From the NCBI GenBank assembly GCA_902786285.1, contig CADABX010000036.1, positions 1 through 40,385 on the forward strand: DNA of 40,385 bases, read 5' to 3'. The translations under genes and the position numbers were made by a program. Under the pieces are notes generated by a model. That model was not told the DNA's origin and made no database searches. It worked only from the letters and a program-made list of their open reading frames with translations. This DNA comes from Oscillospiraceae bacterium (GTDB lineage Bacteria > Bacillota > Clostridia > Oscillospirales > Acutalibacteraceae). Below are positions 1-6,586 of this stretch, piece by piece. The first letter of the stretch is position 1. Each line of letters begins with the position of its first letter.

Positions 1-18
1 GAGCTACAGAAGCAAAAA

Positions 19-95
19 TGGCGACCCGGAACGGGCTCGAACCGTCGACCTCTAGCGTGACAGGCTAGCGTTCTAACCAACTGAACTACCGGGCC
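19..95 (-). tRNA. tRNA-Asp (anticodon GTC)
   Basis: The reverse strand folds as a complete 77-nt tRNA. The acceptor arms GGCCCGG and CCGGGTC pair with one G-U, the T-loop core GGTTCGAGCC is present, the anticodon loop reads CTGTCAC, and the discriminator G is followed by an encoded CCA. GTC decodes Asp. It lies 5 nt downstream of tRNA-Val on the same strand and probably shares its transcript. Confidence 0.97.
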
Positions 96-100
96 ACTTC

Positions 101-176
101 TGGTGGGAACAACAGGGCTCGAACCTGTGACCCTTTGCTTGTAAGGCAAATGCTCTCCCAGCTGAGCTATGCTCCC
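101..176 (-). tRNA. tRNA-Val (anticodon TAC)
   Basis: The reverse strand gives a 76-nt tRNA with acceptor arms GGGAGCA and TGTTCCC (one G-U), the D-arm AGCTCAGCTGGGAGAGC, anticodon loop CTTACAA, T-loop GGTTCGAGCC, discriminator A and an encoded CCA. TAC decodes Val. It is the promoter-proximal member of a two-tRNA unit. Confidence 0.97.
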
Positions 177-207
177 ACGTCCTCTGCCTTTCGCAGCGAC
201 TTGAAAT

Positions 208-236
208 ACTATATACTAATTTTCGGTTTTTGTCAA
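208..236 (-). promoter_or_regulatory. Promoter of the tRNA-Val/tRNA-Asp unit
   Basis: On the minus strand there is TTGACA (236-231), a 17-nt spacer and TATAGT (213-208), about 30 nt before tRNA-Val. This is a near-consensus sigma-A promoter of the strength expected for stable RNA. Confidence 0.8.
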
Positions 237-271
237 GTGGTTTTTTAAAAAATCTTTGTTCTGTTTCGGCA

Positions 272-1150
272 TTATTTGGACGCCCGTTCCACCAGCTTGC
301 GGATTTCCTCCGACGAGAAGCGGTAGACCTTGTCGCAAAACTGGCAGCACACCTCGGTCGTCTTTTGCTTTGCCATATCGAGCAGCTCGTCTTTGCCCGT
401 GCTGATCAGCGCGGCCTCCACTTTGGCGCGCGAGCAGCGGCAGACATAGGCGGGCGAAGCTGTGTCGAGCAGCTCGAGATCAAACAGCCGCAGCGCACGG
501 CGGCAGATGTCCTCCGGCGTCAGACCCTGCGTCAGCAGCGTTGTGACCGAGGGCAGGTCTTTGATCGATTGCTCCACCTTGTCGATCGTGTCGTCCATCG
601 CCGTGGGCAAAAGCTGGATCAGAAAGCCGCCGGCGGCCTTGATCGACAGATCGGGGTTGACCAGCACGCCCAGCGCGCAGACCGTGGGGATCTGTTCGCT
701 CGACGCAAAATACGCCGTGATATCCTCGGCGATCTCGCCCGAGACGATCGGCGTCTGGCCCACATAGGGATCCTTGAGGCCGAGATCCTTGATGACCGTC
801 ACAAACCCGTCGGTGCCCACAGCGCCGGCCACGTCGAGCTTGCCGACCTTGTTGAGCGGCAGCTCCACCACCGGCTGCTGCACATAGCCGCGCACATTGC
901 CTTCGGCATCGGACACAGCCATCACCGTGCCTGCAGGGCCGCCGCCGTTGATGCGCAGTGTGAGCGCGTCGTCCTTGCCTTTGAGCGAACTGCCCATCAG
1001 CGAGGCGGCGCAAAGCAGTCTGCCCAGCGCGGCGGAGGTCACGGCCGAGGTTTGGTGGATCTCGGCGGCGCGGTTGACGATATCGGTGGCGTCGATGGCG
1101 GTTATGAAAAGCGTGCCGTCTTTGGCGATGCAGCGAACGGATTTAGCCAT
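272..1150 (-). CDS. hslO: Hsp33 redox-regulated chaperone
   Basis: This 292-aa protein is a cytoplasmic holdase that is switched on by oxidation. The family signature is at the C-terminus: CxC at residues 237/239 and CxxC at 269/272 form the zinc site that loses zinc and makes disulfides under oxidative stress. The N-terminal part carries the usual Hsp33 core (ATDIVNRAAEIHQTSAVTSA near the start). The start is the ATG preceding AKSVRCIAKDG, with GGAG about 10 nt upstream; the open frame runs further back, but that extension reads through the repeat sequences and is not credible as protein. The gene follows a methyltransferase on the same strand, but a repeat element and a hairpin array (1174-1502) now separate them. 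The sequence shows no promoter of its own that I can name. Identification is firm. Confidence 0.96.
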   Translation of the reverse strand: MAKSVRCIAKDGTLFITAIDATDIVNRAAEIHQTSAVTSAALGRLLCAASLMGSSLKGKDDALTLRINGGGPAGTVMAVSDAEGNVRGYVQQPVVELPLNKVGKLDVAGAVGTDGFVTVIKDLGLKDPYVGQTPIVSGEIAEDITAYFASSEQIPTVCALGVLVNPDLSIKAAGGFLIQLLPTAMDDTIDKVEQSIKDLPSVTTLLTQGLTPEDICRRALRLFDLELLDTASPAYVCRCSRAKVEAALISTGKDELLDMAKQKTTEVCCQFCDKVYRFSSEEIRKLVERASK

Positions 1151-1173
1151 GGGATAGGTGCTCCTTTGCTTTG

Positions 1174-1266
1174 GTTGCTTCGCAACGTGAAATATTTGCT
1201 GCGCAACTATGAAATCGCTGCGCGATGAAAGATTGGCTTCGCCAATATGAAATGTGCTTTGCACAT
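1174..1266. repeat. Tandem array of five small hairpins with changing stems
   Basis: Five short inverted repeats follow one another with about a 20-nt period: GTTGC-TTC-GCAAC, TTGC-TGC-GCAA, TCGC-TGC-GCGA, TTGGC-TTC-GCCAA and TGTGC-TTT-GCACA. The spacers are close to TATGAAA. Arms differ from unit to unit but always stay complementary, and the inner GC-TNC-GC core is kept. In the direction of hslO transcription it lies in the untranslated leader just before the gene. No coding function is apparent. Confidence 0.8.
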
Positions 1267-1269
1267 TGT

Positions 1270-1502
1270 GGGACGCCGCCTGCGGCGATGCGTCAGAGTG
1301 TAAAGGCAAGGTGATTCCTTTGCCATAAGAGATTGCAAATCGGTTCGTCGGCGGGTGATCGGTTTCGGATTTTGAGCCGTCCGGCGGATACAATCTACCC
1401 GCTTTCGGCTTCGGATCGTTCGCGCCGCGGCAGAGGGTTTCAGATTGTTGCACGGCTGACCCGCGACCATAATTCCGAATTCCGAATTCCGCATTCCGAA
1501 TT
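1270..1502. mobile_element. MITE-like element, copy A
   Basis: One end (1471-1502) is a 32-nt block built of AATTCCG heptamers, identical base for base to the right terminus of the element at 35701-35988. Just inside it is TGACCCGCGACC, which is also found just inside the left terminus of that element. The opposite end carries the sub-terminal hairpin motif GACGCCGCCTGCGGCGATGC (1272-1291), shared with the copies at 13.9 kb and 35.9 kb, but lacks the heptamer terminus. The interior is not conserved. It contains no credible gene. The copy separates a methyltransferase from hslO. Confidence 0.65.
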
Positions 1503-1503
1503 G

Positions 1504-1534
1504 GTTTCAATGAGATCCGAGATCTCATTGAAAC
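1504..1534. repeat. Perfect 14-bp inverted repeat at the methyltransferase 3' end
   Basis: GTTTCAATGAGATC and its exact complement flank a 3-nt loop (CGA). The right arm contains the last codons and stop of the methyltransferase gene. The hairpin abuts repeat element A with one base between them. There is no T-run on either side, so it is not a standard intrinsic terminator. It may be an inverted duplication made when the element inserted. Confidence 0.6.
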
Positions 1535-2289
1535 TGCGTGCCGTGCTTTTTGCACACAAACAGCGCCCGCTCGTCCGTGTCGTTGACGGGGCGGCTGCCG
1601 GTCTCGTCCAGCACGGCAAGAACCTCAAACCGGTCCTCTGTCAGCCAGCGGCGGATGTCGGAAAGCGCATAGGCGCGTTCGGCAAAGCTTTCTGTCACGC
1701 GGTCGTAGCAGTCGTTTTCCTCGTCGTAGGGGAACAGATCGAGGGTGACGTCCGTCGTCTTTGTCGCGGGGTCATAGCTGTTTTGCCACACGCAGTAGAC
1801 GTCGTCGAGGTCATAGACAAACGTGTTGTCGGCAAGAACGGTTTCATGCTTATACGGCGTGTTGACGTCAAAGAGAAATACGCCGCCGTCGTTCATAAAC
1901 AGCGCCACGCGCCGCAGCGCCTCTTTAAAATCGGCTTCGTTCGTAATATGGTTGAGGGAATCCAGCGTACAGACCGCCGCGTCGATCGTGCCGTAAAGAT
2001 CGAGCTGCTCCATCCGCTGACACAAAAAGACCGCGTTGAAGCCCTGCGCCGCCTGTTTTTGCTGCGCAACGGACAGCATATCGGGCGACGCGTCCACACC
2101 GATCACATCGTAGCCGCGCCCGGCCAGCATGGCGGTGAGTGTGCCTGTGCCGCAGGCAAGGTCAAGCAAAATCCCCTCGCCGGCGCCGTGGGCGGCAAGG
2201 AGATCGCACAAAACGCCGCATCGGGCGGCGTAGTCCGCGTTTTCGGTCAGCTCGTCGTAATAATAAGCGAAATCCGCGTAAGATTCCAT
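1525..2289 (-). CDS. Class I SAM-dependent methyltransferase
   Basis: This 254-aa protein has the methyltransferase fold. Motif I is DLACGTGTL at residues 43-51, followed by VIGVDASPDML (the acidic residue that binds the SAM ribose) and a CTLDSLNHI strand in the motif IV position. The N-terminal MESYADFAYYYDELT is typical of a family of small cytoplasmic methyltransferases in Firmicutes often found beside RsfS or YerC genes. The substrate cannot be read from the sequence. The start ATG lies one base after the stop of the upstream YerC-like gene, so the two are almost certainly translated from one mRNA. Its stop codon is inside a perfect inverted repeat bordering a repeat element, so the last few residues may have been altered by that insertion. 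Confidence 0.88.
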   Translation of the reverse strand: MESYADFAYYYDELTENADYAARCGVLCDLLAAHGAGEGILLDLACGTGTLTAMLAGRGYDVIGVDASPDMLSVAQQKQAAQGFNAVFLCQRMEQLDLYGTIDAAVCTLDSLNHITNEADFKEALRRVALFMNDGGVFLFDVNTPYKHETVLADNTFVYDLDDVYCVWQNSYDPATKTTDVTLDLFPYDEENDCYDRVTESFAERAYALSDIRRWLTEDRFEVLAVLDETGSRPVNDTDERALFVCKKHGTQFQ

Positions 2290-2290
2290 C

Positions 2291-2587
2291 TCAGCTTTCC
2301 CCGTTGTCGATCTTCTGGAACAAGGTCTGATAGCCGTTTTTGCCCAGTGTCAGCGAGCGGTTGACCCGGCTGACCGTGGCGGTGGATGCGCCGGTTTCCG
2401 AAACGATATCGCTGTAGACGCGCTTTTGCGTCAGCATCCGCGCCACAACGGCACGCTGCGCCATGGCGGCCAGTTCGTTCGGGGTACAAAGATCGTCGAA
2501 CAGCGCGGCGCACTCCGCTTTGTTTTCGACCTTCAATATCAGATCGTATAAAAAGTCCAGATTGCTTTCAAAGTTCTTATAAGGCAT
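2291..2587 (-). CDS. YerC/YecD-type TrpR-superfamily regulator
   Basis: This 98-aa protein matches the YerC group of TrpR-related proteins. The helix-turn-helix segment ASTATVSRVNRSL sits at about residues 68-80, after the conserved region LCTPNELAAMAQR. It is presumed to be a DNA-binding regulator; the target is not known from the sequence. I chose the ATG before PYKNFESNLD because AGGAG lies about 11 nt upstream; the frame is open for 17 more codons without a ribosome site. The stop is one base before the methyltransferase start. A TTTACA-N17-TAAAAT promoter at 2670-2642 should drive the pair. Confidence 0.9.
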   Translation of the reverse strand: MPYKNFESNLDFLYDLILKVENKAECAALFDDLCTPNELAAMAQRAVVARMLTQKRVYSDIVSETGASTATVSRVNRSLTLGKNGYQTLFQKIDNGES

Positions 2588-2641
2588 GCTTTCCGATTCT
2601 CCTCTTTTTTCGGCAAAAAATGGTGCCAATAATGCCAATCT

Positions 2642-2670
2642 ATTTTATCATGTCCGACAAAAATTGTAAA
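2642..2670 (-). promoter_or_regulatory. Promoter of the YerC-like/methyltransferase unit
   Basis: On the minus strand TTTACA (2670-2665) and TAAAAT (2647-2642) are separated by exactly 17 nt, about 55 nt before the YerC-like start. Confidence 0.6.
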
Positions 2671-2732
2671 TAGTAATTTTACCGAATACGCCACGCCTTT
2701 TTCGTTCACAATGCCAAATTTCCCGGAAGTGT

Positions 2733-2761
2733 TTGCAAACGGTCCGCGCTTCATGTATAAT
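2733..2761 (+). promoter_or_regulatory. Promoter of the first alpha/beta hydrolase
   Basis: TTGCAA (2733-2738), a 17-nt spacer and a perfect TATAAT (2756-2761) lie 31 nt before the ATG at 2793. Confidence 0.75.
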
Positions 2762-2792
2762 AAAAACGATCATCGACGAAAGGAAGTTTTTT

Positions 2793-3782
2793 ATGTTGTT
2801 TCTTGCACTGTCCCACGGCGCAAAGGTCACGCTGACGGTTTTCGTGATCGTTGCGCTTGTGCTGCTGGTTTTATACCTCGGGCTCGGCACCGTGTTCTTT
2901 TTTATTGCCCTCGGCTCCAAGCGGCGCGAGGATGAAACCGTGCCCGGCAAAGGCTCGCTCTTTGAACGCAACGCCGACAACATCAATTTGAAAAACGGCT
3001 ATAAGTGGTATGACCTGACCTATAAGCAAAAGGTCACGATCACCGGCCGCAAGGGCGACACGCTGCACGCCATGGAATTTCGCAACCCGTCGAATTCCAA
3101 CAACTGGGCCATCGTGATCCACGGCTGGACCAACTGCAAGCGCGAGATGAGCAGCTACGCCATGGAATACTACCGCCGCGGCTACAATGTGCTGATCCCC
3201 GATCTGCGCGGGCACGGCGACAGCGAAAGCAAATATGTTTCCATGGGCTGGCTCGACCGGCTCGACATCACCGACTGGACGCGGTCGCTGGTCAAAGAGA
3301 ATCCCAAGGCGAAGATCGTACTGCACGGCGTTTCCATGGGCGCCGCCACCACCATGATGACAACGGGCGAAGATCTGCCGGACAATGTGATCCTGGCGAT
3401 CGAGGACTGCGGCTTTACGAGCGTGTATGACATCTTTGAGGATCAGTGCATCCGCAACTACCATCTCCCGCCGAAGCTTGTCATGCCGGCTGCGGGACTG
3501 GTCAACCGTGTGCTCAACGGCTTTTGGTTCAAAGACGCGTCGGCGGTGGAGCAGCTCAAAAAGAGCAAAACGCCCACACTGTTTATCCACGGCGACAAGG
3601 ATGATTTCGTGCTGTTTGAAAATCTTGACAAGGTCTATAACGCCTGCGCTGCGCCGAAGGAAAAATATGTCATCCACGGTGCGGAGCATGCCGTTTCGTC
3701 CCATTGGTTCCACGAGGAATACTGGTCCGTGGTGGACGCCTTCCTTGCCAAATACGGCATGGACCACACACCGCTGGTCTGA
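2793..3782 (+). CDS. Membrane-anchored alpha/beta hydrolase
   Basis: This 329-aa protein has one N-terminal membrane segment (about residues 11-41) followed by an alpha/beta-hydrolase domain of the BAAT/serine aminopeptidase-like type. HGW at 110-112 forms the oxyanion region. The nucleophile elbow GVSMGA places Ser181. The acid is probably Asp270 or Asp271 in HGDKDDF, and the base is His299 in GAEHA. Such proteins cleave esters or peptides; the substrate here is unknown. The domain could face either side of the membrane, though with a short N-terminus outside orientation is plausible. The ATG at 2793 has AGGAAG upstream; an in-frame ATG at 2733 overlaps the promoter and is rejected. The gene is monocistronic, with its own promoter and a terminator at 3808. 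Confidence 0.88.
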   Translation: MLFLALSHGAKVTLTVFVIVALVLLVLYLGLGTVFFFIALGSKRREDETVPGKGSLFERNADNINLKNGYKWYDLTYKQKVTITGRKGDTLHAMEFRNPSNSNNWAIVIHGWTNCKREMSSYAMEYYRRGYNVLIPDLRGHGDSESKYVSMGWLDRLDITDWTRSLVKENPKAKIVLHGVSMGAATTMMTTGEDLPDNVILAIEDCGFTSVYDIFEDQCIRNYHLPPKLVMPAAGLVNRVLNGFWFKDASAVEQLKKSKTPTLFIHGDKDDFVLFENLDKVYNACAAPKEKYVIHGAEHAVSSHWFHEEYWSVVDAFLAKYGMDHTPLV

Positions 3783-3807
3783 GCATCCGCACAAACCCAA
3801 ATATCAA

Positions 3808-3862
3808 AGCAGTCGAGGGGACGGCGCTTCCTTGCGCAGGGCGCCCCAATGGCTGCTTTTTT
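3808..3862 (+). terminator. Intrinsic terminator after the hydrolase
   Basis: The arms AGCAGTC (3808-3814) and GGCTGCT (3851-3857) enclose a GC-rich inner stem and are followed directly by a T-run. Confidence 0.75.
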
Positions 3863-3930
3863 ATTTAAAGAACTTGCATAAAAATAGAAATATTTTAAAA
3901 TTCATTAACACTTTTCTCACATACTGCCGC

Positions 3931-3936
3931 TATAAT
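3931..3936 (+). promoter_or_regulatory. Probable -10 element for the second hydrolase
   Basis: A perfect TATAAT lies 34 nt before the ATG at 3970 in an AT-rich stretch. No good -35 is seen at 17 nt; TTAACA at 3905-3910 is 20 nt away. Confidence 0.5.
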
Positions 3937-3969
3937 GTAACAAATGTCGATTATTATGGGGGTGTTCTC

Positions 3970-4995
3970 ATGGCATTTAATCCGAAGCACGACAAATACC
4001 GTGCTAAATTTCAGCGGGACAACGGCCCGCTTGTGGGCGACTGGGATATCGATTACAGCTACTATTCACCCATGACCGACGACGCACCGGAAGACAAAAC
4101 CTATCCCCTGGTCATCATCACGGCCGGCGCACTGGAGGGCTGGGCGGAAGGGATCGAGATTCAGGCGAACGAAATGCCGCTTTGGGTCGACGAAAAATAT
4201 CAGTCCCGGTTCCACAACGGCCACGCGTTTATCATGGTTCCGCGCGCCCCCGAGGAGGACGATCTCTATTGGGATCAGTCGTGTCTGGTAGAATCGCTGC
4301 GTGCAGCGATCCTCGATTTTTGCGAAAAGCATCCCAATGTGGACACCACGCGCATCTATCTGATCGGCTGGTGTGTCGGCTCGCTGGGCGTGATGAATCT
4401 CGCCTCGTCTTATCCGGAACTGTTTGCGGCTGTCGTGATGATGGCGCCATCGCGCGCGATCAACAAAAGCGAAGCGGCGCGTCTGCGGGAACTGCCGATC
4501 TGGATCATCAGCGGTCTGTATGACACCCACTCGATTTATCCGCTGTATACCCTGCCGACGTGGAGCCGGCTCAAAACCTATACCAACGATGCGCGTCTGC
4601 TGCGCAAAACGACCTTCACACGTGCGGTCGACGTCAACTTTGTGCCGCAGGTGCCGATCATCGGCAACCACAACTTTTGGGACTGGACGTCGGAGGATAT
4701 GCACTTTGTCGGCGAAAACGGCCACGGCGTGGATCACGACCATGTGCTCACCGGCACCTACAAGGGCATGCGCACCATCGACGGCGCCGACCGTGCGATC
4801 GAAGATCCGTATCTGATCGCATGGTTCAATGAATACACCAACGAAGGCCGCCATGCGATCCGCGAGCCGCGGCGCAACATCCGCCCGAGCGAACGCTGGA
4901 ACAGCTTTTTCCACGAAACCATCGGCCACAACTCCCGCCTTCTGGTCTTCCGCAGTGTCATTGCCATCTACCGCTGGCTCGGATGGATGGAATAA
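3970..4995 (+). CDS. Alpha/beta hydrolase with a cysteine nucleophile elbow
   Basis: This 341-aa soluble protein has the alpha/beta-hydrolase layout, but the elbow reads G-W-C-V-G at residues 133-137, placing Cys135 where serine is usual. Asp185 (GLYD) and His234 (GNHNFW) sit in order and at distances fitting the acid and base. Cysteine elbows are known in dienelactone hydrolase and its relatives, so a Cys-His-Asp triad is plausible, but the overall sequence resembles the PHB-depolymerase/prolyl-oligopeptidase side of the fold more than dienelactone hydrolase as far as I can judge. There is no signal peptide, so a cytoplasmic location is expected. It begins at an ATG with GGGGGTG upstream and ends before a strong terminator at 5028. 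The substrate is unknown. Confidence 0.83.
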   Translation: MAFNPKHDKYRAKFQRDNGPLVGDWDIDYSYYSPMTDDAPEDKTYPLVIITAGALEGWAEGIEIQANEMPLWVDEKYQSRFHNGHAFIMVPRAPEEDDLYWDQSCLVESLRAAILDFCEKHPNVDTTRIYLIGWCVGSLGVMNLASSYPELFAAVVMMAPSRAINKSEAARLRELPIWIISGLYDTHSIYPLYTLPTWSRLKTYTNDARLLRKTTFTRAVDVNFVPQVPIIGNHNFWDWTSEDMHFVGENGHGVDHDHVLTGTYKGMRTIDGADRAIEDPYLIAWFNEYTNEGRHAIREPRRNIRPSERWNSFFHETIGHNSRLLVFRSVIAIYRWLGWME

Positions 4996-5027
4996 GTCGA
5001 CAGTCATAAGTCTTAGTCAACAGCATA

Positions 5028-5051
5028 GCCGCTCCCCGGAGCGGCTTTTTT
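5028..5051 (+). terminator. Intrinsic terminator
   Basis: GCCGCTCC and GGAGCGGC form a perfect 8-bp stem with a CC loop, followed by TTTTTT. Confidence 0.9.
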
Positions 5052-5072
5052 CGTATGTGGTTTTAAAGGTCT

Positions 5073-5303
5073 TCACCTTTCAGGGGGAATAAACTCTAGA
5101 ATATCTCCTGGAGTACATTCTAAAACAGTGCATAATCTCGCAATAACAGCAAGGTCAATACGCAGCACTTTTCCTTTGCAATAATTATTTAACTGTGTTC
5201 GCTGAATTTCCGCTCTAAACGCTAGTTTATTCTTGCTGATTCCTCTTTTTTTGATTTGTTCGTCCAAATGAATTCTAACACTGCCGAAACTTTCACCTGT
5301 CAT
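5073..5303 (-). CDS. Small XRE-family (Cro/CI-type) repressor
   Basis: This 76-aa protein is essentially one helix-turn-helix domain: SKNKLAFRAEIQRTQLNNYCKG is the DNA-binding core (the quoted stretch spans about residues 23-44), and the tail VLECTPGDILEFIPPE is the typical end of the HTH_26 class. I place the start at the ATG preceding TGESFGS because GGTGGTG lies just upstream; a GTG four codons earlier lacks a ribosome site. It is divergent from the secreted gene at 5454. The 150-bp intergenic region holds two near-identical 17-bp direct repeats and a perfect consensus promoter, so it is likely the local repressor. The AT-rich composition matches that neighbour and not the flanking GC-rich genes, which suggests that the pair arrived together. 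Confidence 0.85.
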   Translation of the reverse strand: MTGESFGSVRIHLDEQIKKRGISKNKLAFRAEIQRTQLNNYCKGKVLRIDLAVIARLCTVLECTPGDILEFIPPER

Positions 5304-5323
5304 TACTTTCACCACCGTTTTTT

Positions 5324-5329
5324 ATTATA
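5324..5329 (-). promoter_or_regulatory. Probable -10 of the XRE repressor gene
   Basis: The minus strand reads TATAAT here, 21 nt before the chosen start. The position expected for its -35 (about 5347-5352) overlaps the beginning of the first 17-bp direct repeat. Confidence 0.5.
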
Positions 5330-5349
5330 CGCTCGCAAGCAGGTGGTTT

Positions 5350-5435
5350 AATAGTTGTAAAATATTAGTATTAGAATTGACAATCTTGATATATCATGTT
5401 ATAATTAAATAGATGTAAAATATTGCACATCTATT
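5350..5435 (+). promoter_or_regulatory. Consensus promoter flanked by putative operators
   Basis: TTGACA (5377-5382), a 17-nt spacer and TATAAT (5400-5405) match the sigma-A consensus perfectly. The 17-bp sequence AATAG(T/A)TGTAAAATATT occurs at 5350-5366 and again at 5408-5424, with one mismatch, bracketing the promoter; the second copy covers the transcription start. A 9-bp inverted repeat, AATAGATGT (5408-5416) and ACATCTATT (5427-5435), lies in the early leader. Binding of the divergent XRE protein here would shut a very strong promoter and probably its own; that binding is inference. Confidence 0.7.
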
Positions 5436-5453
5436 ATTATTGGAGGTAAGATT

Positions 5454-6359
5454 ATGAAGAAGGCACTAACAATAGTTTTGGTATTCATCCTTTTATTTAA
5501 CCTAGGATCAATCTCTTTCGCCGTCACAACAGAACTGAGTGACGACACGACTAAGTTTGAGAATAACATTGAGATTCTAAAGAAAACACTTAAAACAAAG
5601 TATTTAGAAGAAAATGGAAACTATTCATATGGATTTGTAGAGAATTATGATGAATCAAAGATCACATATCTTATTCGTTACTATACGCAAGAGGACTATC
5701 TCTACTTTTCTTTACTCGTCGAAAACAAGTCCGGTAGTGCTTCCATGGTTCATGTTGTAGCGATGAATTACTATGGTCCCTCAATTGAAACTACGCTGAA
5801 ATACGCACGCAGTATATACTTAAATCCATACACTGCATACTCAACAGCGGAATCTTCTCCTTTTTATGCAAAAAATTACACTTCAAAAAGCATGATTGAT
5901 ATAGCATCCATTAATTCTACTGTCACCTCATATATTGAAACCGATAAAGTCCTTTTTTCGTCCGATGTTTTCATTGCTTTTTCCAAATGGGATGACATTG
6001 TGAAAAAGCTGTGTGGTTTTGGCATGGCCGGTATCGGTTTTACACAGCTCTGTCAAGAACATGACTATTCAAAAGCAATTGTTACAAATGCCACATGCGA
6101 ACAAGAAGGACTTGTCAGATATACTTGCAAAAACTGCACTTATACTTATGAAGAAACACTTGAGCCTTTAGGTCATTCCAAAATCAACCGTGAAGGTGTT
6201 TGTAGCAGATGCGGAGAAAAAGTGATCGACGTTTCAAAATGCTCCTGTTCCTGTCATAAAAATGATTTCTTCTCAAAACTAATCACATCTATAAAAATGA
6301 TTTTCTGGAAAATGTTTAAAACTAATAAAACATGTAAGTGCGGCACAACACATTATTAA
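5454..6359 (+). CDS. Secreted cysteine-rich protein of unknown function
   Basis: This 301-aa protein begins with a clear signal peptide (MKK, hydrophobic core, cleavage near SFA-VT around residue 24). Residues about 30-180 form a Tyr-rich domain I do not recognise. Residues about 200-260 hold a zinc-ribbon-like repeat: ATCEQEG, then CKNC, an LGH motif and CSRCGEK, of a type common in clostridial surface proteins. The end is distinctive: CSCSCHK, then FFSKLITSIKMIFWKMF, then CKCGTTHY, that is, cysteine clusters on both sides of an aromatic basic helix. The ATG has GGAGGT upstream and sits behind a perfect promoter with putative XRE operators. Low GC relative to neighbours and tight boundaries by terminators at 5028 and 6372 suggest a transferred two-gene module. 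Confidence 0.8.
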   Translation: MKKALTIVLVFILLFNLGSISFAVTTELSDDTTKFENNIEILKKTLKTKYLEENGNYSYGFVENYDESKITYLIRYYTQEDYLYFSLLVENKSGSASMVHVVAMNYYGPSIETTLKYARSIYLNPYTAYSTAESSPFYAKNYTSKSMIDIASINSTVTSYIETDKVLFSSDVFIAFSKWDDIVKKLCGFGMAGIGFTQLCQEHDYSKAIVTNATCEQEGLVRYTCKNCTYTYEETLEPLGHSKINREGVCSRCGEKVIDVSKCSCSCHKNDFFSKLITSIKMIFWKMFKTNKTCKCGTTHY

Positions 6360-6371
6360 GCACGATAAGAT

Positions 6372-6407
6372 AAAAGCTGAGATGCTTTAAAAAGCATCTC
6401 AGCTTTT
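6372..6407. terminator. Bidirectional intrinsic terminator
   Basis: A perfect 17-bp stem with a 2-nt loop (arms starting AAAAGCTGAGATGC) ends in TTTT on the plus strand and also carries an A-run/T-run symmetry, so it can act in both directions. It closes the AT-rich islet. Confidence 0.85.
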
Positions 6408-6432
6408 CTGCATTTAGCCGCTTATATCACAC

Positions 6433-6461
6433 TTGACAAACGGCGCCGTTTGTGCTAAAAT
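6433..6461 (+). promoter_or_regulatory. Strong promoter with an 18-bp palindrome in its spacer
   Basis: TTGACA (6433-6438), 17 nt, TAAAAT (6456-6461). The sequence ACAAACGGCGCCGTTTGT (6436-6453) is a perfect 18-bp palindrome running from the end of the -35 through the spacer, an operator-like position. The promoter points at a 120-nt stretch without a gene that ends in a terminator. Confidence 0.65.
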
Positions 6462-6467
6462 GCAACG

Positions 6468-6586
6468 CGAAAAATAAATAAAAACGGACACGATACATGC
6501 TGTGCAGCCGCACCGCAGATACGACACAGGCGGCAGCGGTATCGATGTTTTATTGCCTTTTTGCCGCCGCCGGGCGGCTGTTTTTA
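6468..6586 (+). ncRNA. Candidate small structured RNA
   Basis: From the predicted start (about 6468) to the terminator GCCGCC-GCCG-GGCGGC plus TTTTT (6564-6585) there is no credible protein. The stretch folds as nested stems: CGATAC with GTATCG, inside it GCTG with CAGC, inside that GCCGC with GCGGC. I do not recognise it as tmRNA, SRP, 6S or RNase P RNA. It converges on rmuC, whose stop codon overlaps the T-run. The alternative is that the stem is part of an rmuC terminator read on the other strand, because that strand is T-rich after the stem. Confidence 0.45.

Noticed and set aside
1174-1266. Hairpin array considered as CRISPR or as a row of terminators
   Set aside because: Repeat and spacer lengths are far too short for CRISPR, and no hairpin is followed by a T-run.
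1150-1555. N-terminal extension of Hsp33 to 427 residues
   Set aside because: The extension translates the hairpin array and repeat element A, including NAEFGIRN-type residues from heptamer repeats; the internal ATG with GGAG fits the family length.
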